A stretch of DNA of 64,000 nucleotides from Corydoras sp. C115 (taxonomy: Eukaryota; Chordata; Actinopteri; Siluriformes; Callichthyidae). Position 1 is the stretch's first letter, and each line of letters starts with the position of its first letter. The stretch covers positions 72,001-136,000 of the forward strand of contig JAFMOC010000770.1 of NCBI GenBank assembly GCA_019802505.1, read 5' to 3'. Made by a program: the position numbers and the translations under genes. Shown here one piece after another: positions 31,532 to 41,379 of this stretch. Below the pieces are notes generated by a model, which saw only the letters and a list, made by a program, of their open reading frames with translations, was not told the DNA's origin and ran no database searches.

Positions 31532-32263
31532 GTGGTCAGTTTAGGGTGTGTTCGGTGCTCGGTTCCCGCCTCGTTAGACCGTGACTTAATTCTGTGCGGT
31601 GTTGCTGTGGTACTGGTCCTCTCTCTTTGTGCCCAGGAGGTGGAGAGGAGGGAGGCTGGAAAACAAGGCGAGGTGTCCAGTCCATCACCTGGGGTGCAGT
31701 CCAGTGGTCCGATGGGGAGGCTGTGGATTTTATTGGTCCCCGCACAGGACCAGTTAACCCCTGCTCTGGACCATACCACGGCCACTCTGGACTGTAATGC
31801 CTCCGTGCTGGACTATTTGCCCCTTTATCGAGACAACTCATTTCCCACTCTGGACAATGTGCCACCCGCTCCGGACAAGGTGCGCTCTGAACTGGAGGTG
31901 TTGAAGGCCACTCAGTTGACTCGGGACTCTGTGCCGGCTACCCAGCTTAAGGGCCAAGACTGTGTTCTACTCGCGTCCACTCGGTTCACCTCTGCGTCCT
32001 CTCGGGTCACCTCTGCGTCCTCTCGGGTCACATCTGCGTCCACTCGGGTCACCTCTGCGTCCACTTGGGCTCCCACTGCGTCCACTCGGTTCACCTCTGC
32101 GGTTGCGTGCACCCCGGTTGTCCCTGAGCCCACGTTAATCCCTCCGGTCTCTGAGCCCGCATTAGTCCCTCCGGTCCCTGAGCCCGCGTTAGTCCCTCCG
32201 GTCCCGGAGCCCGCGTTAGTCCCTCCGGTCCCGGAGCCCGCGTTATTCCCTCCGGTCCCTTAG
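31532..32263 (+). CDS. Possible gag-like frame with Ser/Thr and Pro repeats
   Basis: 243-codon open frame ending in tandem units: about five of FTSASSRVTSAS type, then about six of VPPVPEPAL type. The same repeats continue past the stop to 32420. No known domain. Since the DNA is GC-rich and periodic, other frames are open as well, and there is no clear start. It may be a decayed gag-like product comparable to the frame at 62562, or simply repeat DNA. Confidence 0.3.
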   Translation: MVSLGCVRCSVPASLDRDLILCGVAVVLVLSLCAQEVERREAGKQGEVSSPSPGVQSSGPMGRLWILLVPAQDQLTPALDHTTATLDCNASVLDYLPLYRDNSFPTLDNVPPAPDKVRSELEVLKATQLTRDSVPATQLKGQDCVLLASTRFTSASSRVTSASSRVTSASTRVTSASTWAPTASTRFTSAVACTPVVPEPTLIPPVSEPALVPPVPEPALVPPVPEPALVPPVPEPALFPPVP

Positions 32264-32422
32264 CCCGCGTTAGTCCCTCCGGTCCCTGATCCCGGGTTAG
32301 TCCCTCCGGTCCCTGAGCCTGCGTTAGTCCCTCCGGTCCCTGAGCCCGCGTTAGTCCCTCCGGTCCCGGAGCCCGAGTTAGTCCCTCCGGTCCCTGAGCC
32401 CACGTTTGTCCCTCTGGTCCCT

Positions 32423-32694
32423 GAGCTGGGATTGGGTCCTACCTGATCACATGTGGCCTGCTGACTACACTTAAAGCGCGCATGCGCCCTGAGCCAGCAG
32501 GCCAGCACTGTGTGTATACGTTTGTATGTGTATGCATATACATGTGTTACGTCGGGTGTTTTGCGTTTTTTGTGTGTTTTGCTCCCGGCACATCCCGCCG
32601 TGCCTTCAGTGGCGTTCCCGCTGATTTTCATTATTAAACCGCCTCTTTGTTTGGTTACCTGGTCGCCTGGCTCGCTTCTTTCTCCACTTTACTT
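32423..32694 (+). repeat. 3' LTR fragment
   Basis: Matches 29870-30113 from GAGCTGGGATTGGGTCCTAC to CTTCTTTCTCCAC; both LTR termini are absent. Confidence 0.85.
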
Positions 32695-32704
32695 TCTTCT
32701 AAAA

Positions 32705-33055
32705 GTACAGTGGGGTACAGATGTATGGAACCCTAATGCAGCAGTTTCAGCTCCCTCCAAAAGACAGACCTCTAGGTTCCTGTCTGGAGACGGAACTAGG
32801 CCACTCTAGAACCTTGAAATGTGTCTGAGGGAACCACTCCTTCGTTGCCCTGGCTGTGTGTTCTGGGTCGTTGTTCTGCTGGAGGTTCTAGCCACCACCA
32901 TCTTCAATGTTCCAACTCAGGGGTACCTTACGATACATGACCTCATCCTCGTCCCTTCCATACCATACGGTCGTTCTACCCCCTTTGCAGAAAAACCCCC
33001 CAATGTCTGATCACCCCCCATGCTTCAGGGTCGGGACAGTGTTCTAAGTTCATCC
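32705..33055 (-). pseudogene. Tc1-like transposase remnant
   Basis: Antisense reading of a typical fish Tc1 transposase middle part (plus-strand phrases CCACTCCTTCGTTGCCCTGG, CATCTTCAATGTTCC and CTTTGCAGAAAAAC). Several frame changes and both ends missing. Different lineage from the intact element at 12319. Confidence 0.6.
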
Positions 33056-33059
33056 AGGA

Positions 33060-33839
33060 GGATAACATGCTCTCTGACAGTCACAGAATGTTGGAGTTCT
33101 ATTAGCAGGTGGACTGACCTCAATGTACATAAAGTAAAACATCTCCATAATTATGTGGTTTGTTCCGAGATCAGGATGTTTATTCTAAATGTAAACAGAT
33201 GGTAAGGTCACATGATCCTGAAGGTGGAGAGAGCTTTCAGGGTTCAATAAAGAACCGAGATGAAGTGGTGGAACTGGAGAGAGGTGAGTCTTCACGACGG
33301 TGTGAGAGTCTGGAACTGAAGGTGAGTCTGATGATCTGGAACTTCTTAAATTGACGTAGGAACTGTTCTCTGGAGCTAACCTTCTTCACCCTGATGATGT
33401 CATCACCAACCCCCGGCGGGTGATGTTGAGAACGTTCTTATATTCCTCCATCTTCAGGTTCTGTGATAAAGTGTCTGCAGTGTGATGAGTACACTGGGAA
33501 ATGTGATGTAGTGACGTGTGGTTCCAGAGAGAACTCTTGTTATGGTTACAAGGCTTATGCAGGTGAACATGTTCTCCCTGGTGAAACTGGGTGGAGTCGA
33601 ATGATGTTCTGGTGTATGTACTGAATTAGAGCCTCCTGATGTTCCCAGGGTTTGATGCCGGATGCATCCGTGAAACATCTTGTGTGAAAGGTATGAACTG
33701 CTGTGGAACCGACCTCTGTAATCAGCAGACCAGGAAAAGGATTGTTCGGCACAGGAGCAGGGTTCGGCGGCCCAAGGCCTTCTCTGCATTTCTGATGAAG
33801 TTCTCACTGTTCTACAGAGTCCGTACTCTACAGTCTTGA
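33060..33839 (+). pseudogene. Ly6 copy lacking its signal-peptide exon
   Basis: Inverted copy of the 26-kb Ly6 gene. Promoter region 33090-33300 matches but TATAAAG has become AATAAAG near 33247, and exon 1 with its donor (AAG/GTGAGT, 33327) is present. Exon 2 (33458-33562, 105 nt) and exon 3 (33649-33839) keep the frame and splice sites, encoding IKCLQC through CCGTDLCN with all ten cysteines. The exon with the start codon and signal peptide is missing: about 85 bp are deleted between CTTCACCC and TGATGATGTC near 33390. The C-terminal tail is longer than in the intact gene. Without a start and signal it is probably dead, though use of another upstream exon cannot be excluded. Confidence 0.8.
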
Positions 33840-33841
33840 TT

Positions 33842-34180
33842 CATAAAGATATGTGAATTAAACTTACTGCATCCATCTTTGTTTTGGTTTTTGGGTGGTG
33901 GACACGGCGTCTCGGGTTCACCCGCAGAACGTCTCCAGAACATCCCAACCACAAGCTAACGATCTCCATCATTTTAAAACCACAATCTTTTAACAGTAAA
34001 TCAATAATAAATAAAAATACAGAACATGGTTCTAATACTTTAGATGAGGTACGTGATTTTTGCCGCAGAATACGATAACAACAAACACACCATAAACTAA
34101 AGTAATAAATAATAACAATGACAATAATAATAACTAACAATAACAACAATAAAGAAAATAAATAAATAATAATAATAATA
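33842..34180. other. AT-rich spacer, no gene seen
   Basis: AATAAT-type low complexity at 34105-34180. Confidence 0.5.
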
Positions 34181-34181
34181 A

Positions 34182-35085
34182 TGGGCGGCACAGTGGCTTA
34201 GTGGTTAGCATGTTCTTCTCTCAGCGCTGGGGATTTCCGATTCGAATCCCAATTTCGAATCCCAATTTTCCTCCCACAGACCTTGACTGACCTTCCAGCC
34301 AACACAAGACTTTTATCAAGAGTCGTTATTATTAATTTATTATTAATTTATTTTTTAATATTAATTTACTCTTTATCTTCCTATTTATCTTCTACTAGGG
34401 TCACGGGGTGGAGAACGTTGCCCATCCGGGGGAGAACGTTTTGGGTGCTGGACAGATACTTCTGGGACAGGACGCCAGTCTATCACTGGGCACACACTCA
34501 CATATATGGGGCACTATAAGGGGCAATTTAGAGCGATTCACCTTGAAATCCTGGTCTTCCGGACGGGGAGAACATGCAAACTCCACCCAGATCAGGTTCG
34601 AACCTGGATCCCCAGTGCTGAGAGGAGAACATGCTAAACACTACACCACCATGCTACTCTCATATACTATCCTTCCATTCATTAGCTTCCACTTAATCCT
34701 CTACTAGGGTCGCGGTTGTTCCCCATGCTCATCCAGGGGAGAATGTTTCGGGCACTGGGCATATACACCTAGGAGAGGGGGCAATCTATCACTGGACACA
34801 CTCAAACACAGACACACTTTATATGGGGTAATTGGAGAATTCAATTGACCTTGAATCCATGTATTTCCTCCCACAGTCCAAAAACATGGATCAAGTCAAC
34901 TGAGTTCTCCAAATTGCCCCATATAGAGTGTGTTTGTGTGAGTGAGTGTGTGCCCAGCGATAGATTGGTGCCCTGTTCTGGGTTCTGCCCAGCGCCCGAA
35001 ACGTTCTCCCCTGGATGGTCATGGGTAACCGATCCCGCGACCCTAATATAGGATAAAGCGGAAGATAATGAATGAATGAATGAAA
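34182..35085. repeat. Cluster of four Mermaid-like SINE pieces
   Basis: Plus head 34182-34262; minus copies 34385-34660 and 34672-34860; plus tail 34862-35085. The last two meet head to head and could fold into a hairpin. Confidence 0.75.
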
Positions 35086-35089
35086 TCGT

Positions 35090-36030
35090 AGCAGATATTT
35101 CTAACAAGGCACCTGCACTGACAGCACTCACACAGCAGATGAAGCCCCTGTCCACCCTAAAGCTTAAAGACAGATTTGAGGACTTTCAATCACCTTTAAC
35201 CCCTCTGTGACCTCATTAAGGTGTGAACAGGTGCGCCACATAGAGGAGGTTGAGTTCAGGAGGATATAAAGAGGGAGGAATCGTCTGAGCGATGAAGCCT
35301 CTGTCCTATCCCGGTACAGTGGGTTTTAAGACAATAATCATTGATAACTTAATAAATACAGAGTGTTTCTTAAATAAGTGGGGGTTATAGAGGTTCCTGT
35401 ATGAAAACATGAATTAAACCCTCACGTTCCTCACGTTTGACTGGAATACAAATGATCCTTACCCAAACTGTTCTTAAACTGTTGTCCTCGCCTGATTGCT
35501 GGGTTTGTCCAAAAACGTCTGTCCACGTCATGTTTCATGTTTCATGTTTAAAGCCGCCGTTTCACACAGAACCACACGGTGGCAGCACTGAGTCACAACA
35601 AGCCCGCTAAGTTGCTAACTTGTTGAATAAATATCGCGTTATTTCCTTTTCTTCTGCAGTTTCCTCTTCTTCCTCCTTCTTTTTTTATTGATTATAGTTT
35701 TAAATTAACGATAGTTCATTTGTTAATCACTTGTTTTATTCCGTTTGCTCTTATCTATAGCAGAAGCTTATCATGCTAATCGGTCAGTTGTAATGACGTT
35801 ACTCCACCTCTAGATGGCAGCGCTGCGCGTTTTAATTTTCACTCTGAATTTAAACTTTGTGTTTTGTCTTAATATTTGCCTTAAAACGCGATAATAAACT
35901 GGTACTTTGTTGTCAGTGGACACTTCATGAGCTCCACGTGGTTCTCATGTTCTATTTTATCAGTTCCACTTGGAACAGAGCTGTTTTAGTTCCGTTTACT
36001 GAGCACAGATCAGATTTTAATAACACGGTT
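35090..36030. other. Non-coding; isolated TATA-like promoter near 35262
   Basis: GGATATAAAGAGGG near 35258-35272 is followed about 25 bases later by GAGCGATGAAGCC, so a small promoter and start are possible, but I find no continuing exon. The remainder shows nothing. Confidence 0.25.
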
Positions 36031-36034
36031 AGTG

Positions 36035-36508
36035 TGTGAGAATCAGCCACCCCATAATACCCGCTCTGTGGGGTTCTGATGTAGAGAACCAAGAACAGCT
36101 GAAGGGAACACTCATATCAGAACATACATGTGGCCCGCGACCCCTCAATCAGTGGAACATCTGTGGAACCTGTGGGAACAGTTTAGGGAAGGCCGTCGCT
36201 GTTCCAGTATGTAGAACATGTGGGAACAATTTGTGGGAAGGCCTGTTTCTGTTCTAGTGGAACGTCTGTGGAACATGTGGAAACAGTTTATGGAAGGCCC
36301 ATTTCTGTTCTAGTGGAACGTGTGGGAACAGTTTGGGGAAAGCCCGTCTGTTCCAGTGGAACGTCTGTGGAACATGTGGGAACAGTTTAGGGAAGGCCGT
36401 CTCTGTTCCAGTCTGTGGAACGTGTGGGAACAGTTTAGGGAAGGCTGTCTCTGTTCCAGTCTGTGGAACGTGTGGGAACAGTTTAGGGAAGGCTGTCTCT
36501 GTTCCAGT
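36035..36508 (-). repeat. Inverted copy of the SINE-minisatellite unit, left part
   Basis: Begins with the reverse complement of the unique block at 10585-10640 (TAGTGTGTGAGAATCAGCCA onward), then about seven minisatellite units. Interrupted at 36509 by the LTR element and resumed at 38906. Confidence 0.85.
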
Positions 36509-36678
36509 GGAAAATGTGATTTTACTATGTATAATAGGATTTTACTATGTATGAGTGATTCATACATAGGATTTTCCTTACGCTCTCTCATTCTCTTTCG
36601 TTTTGTCTTTTATCTTTCTTTAATAAATATCACTTCTTTTAATATGCATTGTCTCATGAGAATATTATTTCCACCACA
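36509..36678 (+). repeat. 5' LTR with internal deletion
   Basis: Matches both ends of the 3' LTR, but about 310 bp are missing after GTATGAGTGATTCAT. The first bases (TGTGAA) are also lost at the junction with the array. Confidence 0.8.
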
Positions 36679-36683
36679 GAAAT

Positions 36684-36701
36684 TGGCGTTGTCGGCAGGA
36701 T
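36684..36701 (+). other. Primer-binding site, tRNA-Ser type
   Basis: TGGCGTTGTCGGCAGGAT. It matches the reverse complement of the 3' end of a vertebrate tRNA-Ser (AGA type) plus CCA at 17 of 18 positions, by my recollection of that tRNA. Confidence 0.65.
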
Positions 36702-38292
36702 CAGCGAGGATCGCCACGGCAGCACCGACTGAAACCTACTGAGGACGCTCCTTAGTCTTGGACTAAGCTGGAAAACGGGAACCCCACGAGAGAAGGGAAA
36801 GTACCACCAGAGTGAGGTGCGGTCGGAGCTCCGCGCCTGATTCTCAAAAGAACAAGTGGTGGACATTCTGAGTAAGTAAATCTTATATCCACCCAAGAAA
36901 GGTGTCGCAGTGACTTTCAGAGTATAGTTCAGGTGAACTATTAGTAGTTTGACGGGGATCCAACATAAGGGAGTTGGACAGGGATCCAACCCAAAAACAC
37001 AGGATCGAGGATCCTAATCACGTCTAGGACGTGATGTTTCAGAAGCCTAACTGGGAAATTGGCCGTTCTTGTAGACGTACATTAACATAAGGTCTGGACC
37101 ACTGAAACACTCTTTAGGAGACACGTTCTTGAAGTTCTTTTTCATGGATCTAAATTGTGAGACAAAACAATGTATTGAAAGAACTGATTAACCTTTCTGT
37201 ATTAGATCTGTCATAAAATAAGTGTAAAATAAAGGTAAATCATAGAGTAAAAATATAATATAATAATATAATATATAATAATGTTATATAATATAATATA
37301 ATATAATATAATATAATATAATATAAATTAATATAATATAATATAAATTAATATAAAACTACAGTATTAAGTTAAGGTGTACCTTACTGTTGGGTTGTGT
37401 GTGGTACCACTGTACATGTTTAAGTTGGTCTGTTAATTTGTAAGTTTTGCCTGGCATATTTGTTGTTTGTGTGGTTTAAGTCTGAGTGTACAGAATGATG
37501 TGATGAGTGTAAAAACTAAACCAACATTCATTTTCTACTCTACACCTTTTCACAGCTTATTCTCTAGGAGAATATAGTAAAAATTAGAAGTAATCAACTA
37601 GCATCACCATAAGCAAATTAGTAAATTTCTAAATACATTAAATTAACATAAATTAACAGTAAAAGTAATTAAGTAAAACAACATGACACAATAATAAGTT
37701 AAGAAACCCTGTGAATTAGAATAAAGTAAAGATAAAAGTAAAATTTAAGCTTAACAATAGAGTGTAAAAGACAAAATGTCTACTGCTTTAATAATGCATT
37801 CACTCAGTTCAATAATGGTCAGTGCTTGGAGTCAAACAATGTGCTCTGAAAAAACTCGATGGAGGCTGTGTTTGTGAGAATTTCTGGCGAAAAGTGAGGG
37901 CGTGCTCAACCGAAGACGGGGGAGGGTCTGTTTGATCCCAGACTTCCCCCAGATCAGGGAGGAGTGGACGCTAGAAATTAAATATGGTCAGTGTCTCAGG
38001 ATCAAGAGAGCTGATCCATCCGGTCCCTCAGTCTGTCTGTCTGAGCACTGTTTAAAGAACTCAGCATGACTGAACCTGAACTGCTGCCAGCATTAAGGTC
38101 ACATGTTGCTCACAATAAATAATAATTAATTAATCTATTAAGGTTTTAAAATTATTAAAATAGGGTTAAAGGTTAAATAAATAAATTTAAAAAAAAAATT
38201 GCTTGACAATTCTAAATGAAATAAGTAATTTAAGGATGAGAAATACATACTCCTTACAAGCTCTCTCTACTCTGCTCTTATCTCTGATTAAC

Positions 38293-38338
<46 letters not shown>

Positions 38339-38422
38339 TTTGACGCTGATGATTTAAAAATTAAATGTTTAATTTTTAAAAATTAAACTATTCAATGATT
38401 AAAATAAATCAAAGGGGGGAAT

Positions 38423-38905
38423 TGTGAAGGAAAATAGTATTTTACTATGTATAATATGATTTTACTATGTATGAGTGATTCATCTTAACCATTTGTGTTT
38501 ACATATAACTATGAAGAAACTTCTACGGTTATTATGCTTATTATGATATCTTATTATGATGATATGTTTACACTAAGTCATGTTGACATTTAGTAGGGTC
38601 AGTGCTAGACATCAGTCTGCTATTTAACCATTGCAATAAAACCACGTAGACAGAACTGAGATCCACGTCCGCACTATTCAGACATTGTTGTTTGTAAAAC
38701 AAGCTATTGAAGGTCGCAGAGAAGATTTCAGCAAATGCTCTGCACACATGATATAAATAGTGAAGCTCTCTTATAACTTGTCAGAGAGTGGAGTAGGATT
38801 TTCCTTACGCTCTCTCATTCTCTTTCGTTTTGTCTTTTATATTTCTTTAATAAATATCACTTCTTTTAATATGCATTGTCTCAGGAGAATATTATTTCCA
38901 CCACA
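38423..38905 (+). repeat. 3' LTR (483 bp)
   Basis: Starts TGTGAAGGAAAATAG and ends TTTCCACCACA; contains GATATAAATAG near 38751 and AATAAATATC near 38849. Confidence 0.88.
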
Positions 38906-39125
38906 AAAGTGTGGAAACAGTTTGGGGAAGGCCCATTTCTGTTCTAGTGGAACTTGTGGGAACAGTTTGGGAAAGGCCTGTTTCTGTTCCAATAGAACGT
39001 CTGTGGAACGTGTGGGAACAGTTTGGGGAAGGCCCGTTTCTGTTCCAGTGGAACGCCTGTGGAACATGTGGAAACAGTTTCCCACAGTCCAAAAACATGG
39101 ATTCAAGGTGAATTAGCTGCTCCAA
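38906..39125 (-). repeat. Inverted SINE-minisatellite unit, right part
   Basis: Three to four minisatellite units, then GAAACAGTTTCCCACAGTCC into a SINE fragment, the reverse of the junction at 10008-10030. Confidence 0.85.
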
Positions 39126-39830
39126 ATTGCCCCTGCATGGGCAGATACACCCAGGACAGGGTGCCAATCTATTACTGGGCACACACACACACACACACTT
39201 TATGGGGCAATTTGGAGCATTGAATTTACCGTGAGGTGGCACAGTGGCGTAGTTTTTAGCATGTTCTTCTGTCAGAGCTGGGAATCCAGATTCGAATTCC
39301 GATCTGGGAGTTTTCTCCCCTTGTTTATATGGGTTTCCTCTGGGTTCTCCGGTTTTCTCCCACAGGTAAATGGAATTGCCCCATATAGCTCTAAATTGCC
39401 CCATATAGGGACATGTCCAGGTGAATTAGCTGCTCTAAATTGCCCCTGGGTGGCACATTCGCCTCTCAGCGCTAGGTATTCCCGGTTTCAAATCCCAATC
39501 TGGGTAGAGCAGTGCTCCATTGAAACATCATACCCATCCAGGGGAGAACGTTTCGGGCACTGGGCAGATACACCCAGAACAGGGGGACAATCTTTCACTA
39601 GACACACACTCACTCACACAGATATACACTCTATATGGGGCAATTTGTAGAATTTAATTCACCTTGAATCCATGTTTTTGGACTGTGGGAGGAAACCGGA
39701 GTACCCGGAGAAAACCCACGCAGACACGGGGAGAACATGGAAACTCCACCCAGATTGTGATTCCAACCGGGAATCCCCCGAGCTGAGAGGAGAACATGCT
39801 AAACCACTAAGCCACCGTGCGCCCCCCATT
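39126..39830. repeat. Mermaid-like SINE pieces
   Basis: 39126-39235 minus tail part, 39235-39420 plus head, 39450-39515 plus fragment, 39528-39830 minus near-complete copy. Confidence 0.7.
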
Positions 39831-40025
39831 GTAAATCTGACTCTTTAGTTTTATTTGCGTTACATTGGGGTTCCTCGAATGTTTTCTCAGGATCTAAAAA
39901 AATGACATGATGATCGGATGGTCATGTGACCCGAATTCTCCAAAGATACAACACATACACAACGTTGGAATGCTTTGGGTTTAATGACAGTCTGACGTTC
40001 CACGTAGAACGTCCACGAGGGACTT

Positions 40026-41138
40026 TTACAAAAGCTTCTTCTCGTTACACGAGTCGGAGTTGCAGCAGGTCACGATGTCCGGCCCGAGAACGGCCTGGAA
40101 GTGATAGCATGCCGCTTTAGTGCCACATCCCGTTATGTACAGCCCTGAGAATGAGAACCGAGTCACTCAGATGTCCAATCACACAGAACACCACCAGATC
40201 AGGCTCACACAATCCGGGCTCAACCTTGTGTTATTTGCACGCCGTGACAGAAGTCTTCCTCTGCAGGACAGGATCGGATTGTAGGACGGGGGGACCTTAT
40301 GGGTAGATACTGGTGACATACTGATACTGGTAGATACTGGTATCTGAAAAACATTCAGATAATCACCACACACTGCCGCGAGGTCTCATCCACACGGAAC
40401 CGCATATTTATAAATACGCAGCATAAACAGTGTGGGTTCCCTCCGGGTTCTCCGGTTCCCATCCATCCATCCATCCATCCATCCATCATCTTCTGCTTTA
40501 TCCTCTAATAGGGTCATGGTCACCCCTAACCCCCCCCTTTTCTAAACTCCACTACCCCTAACCCCCCTTTTTCAAAACCCCACTACCCCCAATCCCCCCT
40601 TTCCCGAACCCAATCTCCCCAAAACCCCTTACCCTTAATCTATCACTGGCCACACACTCACTCATACACACACAAACACACTCTATGTAGGGCAATTTGG
40701 ATAATTCAATTCACTTTGAATGCATGTTTTTGGACTGTGGGAGGAAACCGGAGAACCCGGAAGAAACCCACACGGACACGGGGAGATCATGCAAACGCCA
40801 CCCAGATCAAGATTTAAACCTGGATCCCTAGCACTAAGGGGGGGAGGGGTACAACCTGGGGCAATTTAGAACAGCTAAATCACCTTGAATCCATGTTCAT
40901 GGAATCCATGGAATTTTTGGAGGAAAACGGAGAACCCGGAGGAAACCCAGGCGGATACGGGGAGAACATGCAAACGAAACCTGGAATCCCTAGTGCTGAG
41001 AGGAGAACATGCTAAACCACTAAACCACTGTGCCATAAAATCATATCATTAACACCGGGATAATTCTAAATAATGATAACCCCCCCCACCGGCGTCCATC
41101 AGCTGGAGGAGAACCAGAGACACGAGCAAGGTCTTCAT
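40026..41138 (-). CDS. Ly6/uPAR-like protein lacking the C2-C3 cysteine pair
   Basis: Minus-strand coding exons 41138-41090 (49 nt), 40326-40225 (102 nt) and 40144-40026 (119 nt); phase-1 joins like the 26-kb gene, 89 residues in all. Exon 1 is a signal peptide (MKTLLVSLVLLQLMDA). Exon 3 has the domain end with CGTKAAC, then CCNSDSCN, the Ly6 signature. Exon 2 aligns with that of the 26-kb gene from its start (CHQY for CLQC) through SCPAEEDFC (for TCGSSKNSC) with the same spacing, but two cysteines (second and third of ten) are gone; these normally bond each other. The donor of exon 2 (GTTGAG) is weak and the exon 2 acceptor is one of several AGs, so exon 2 is less certain. Non-coding exon 1 is near 45957-46025; the long first intron holds SINEs and a full-length LINE. 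Confidence 0.68.
40440..41035. repeat. (ATCC)n, C-rich repeat and SINE in intron 1 neighbourhood
   Basis: (CATC) units 40452-40485; 40520-40640 degenerate 35-38-bp units with CCCCTAACCCCCC, which on the minus strand could form G-quadruplexes; minus SINE pieces 40655-41035. All lie in the intron between coding exons 1 and 2. Confidence 0.75.
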
Positions 41139-41198
41139 CGTTCTGCAAAATAAAGAGAACATTAACCAAAATATGCAAATTAGACCACTACCTTCATG

Positions 41199-41232
41199 AT
41201 TAATTAACCTTTGAAGTCATTCATTTATTATC
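41199..41232 (+). repeat. LINE target duplication, left copy (34 bp)
   Basis: ATTAATTAACCTTTGAAGTC and 14 further bases, identical to 45106-45139. Confidence 0.93.
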
Positions 41233-41379
41233 GGCGTCAGTAAGGCGCAGCAGCTTGGCAGGTGCTGCTGCTTCTTATTCTCAACAACCAGCTAAGAAGC
41301 CGCCTGATTATTTTGTTTTTCCCAGAATTGGGGAAATAAAACCTCTCTCTTTAAAACATCATCTATTTACGCGCTGAGC

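Larger units (their letters stand above)
29778..32694 (+). mobile_element. Non-autonomous LTR element, self-priming type
   Basis: 5' LTR 29778-30166, internal 30167-32422, 3' LTR fragment 32423-32694 that lacks both ends. Internal sequence is GC-rich, with degenerate tandem units containing GCTAGCCCCGCC and GGCTGCAGCA at 30290-30600 that also occur in the element at 58087. No reverse transcriptase, integrase or protease motif is visible. No target duplication can be tested because the 3' end is lost. It inserted in the broken Ly6 copy. Confidence 0.8.
36509..38905 (+). mobile_element. Endogenous retrovirus-like LTR element, no genes left
   Basis: Truncated 5' LTR 36509-36678, primer-binding site 36684-36701, internal part 36702-38410 without any viral reading frame, polypurine tract AAAGGGGGGAAT at 38411-38422, full 3' LTR 38423-38905. 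The internal part is short, AT-rich and has an ATAAT-type run at 37256-37345 and (GT) at 38294-38338. It sits inside the minisatellite array. Non-functional as a virus; no gag, pol or env recognised. Confidence 0.85.

Noticed and set aside
35255..35310. TATA-like sequence followed by an ATG as a new gene start
   Set aside because: No downstream exon with a coding pattern could be found; kept only as a remark.
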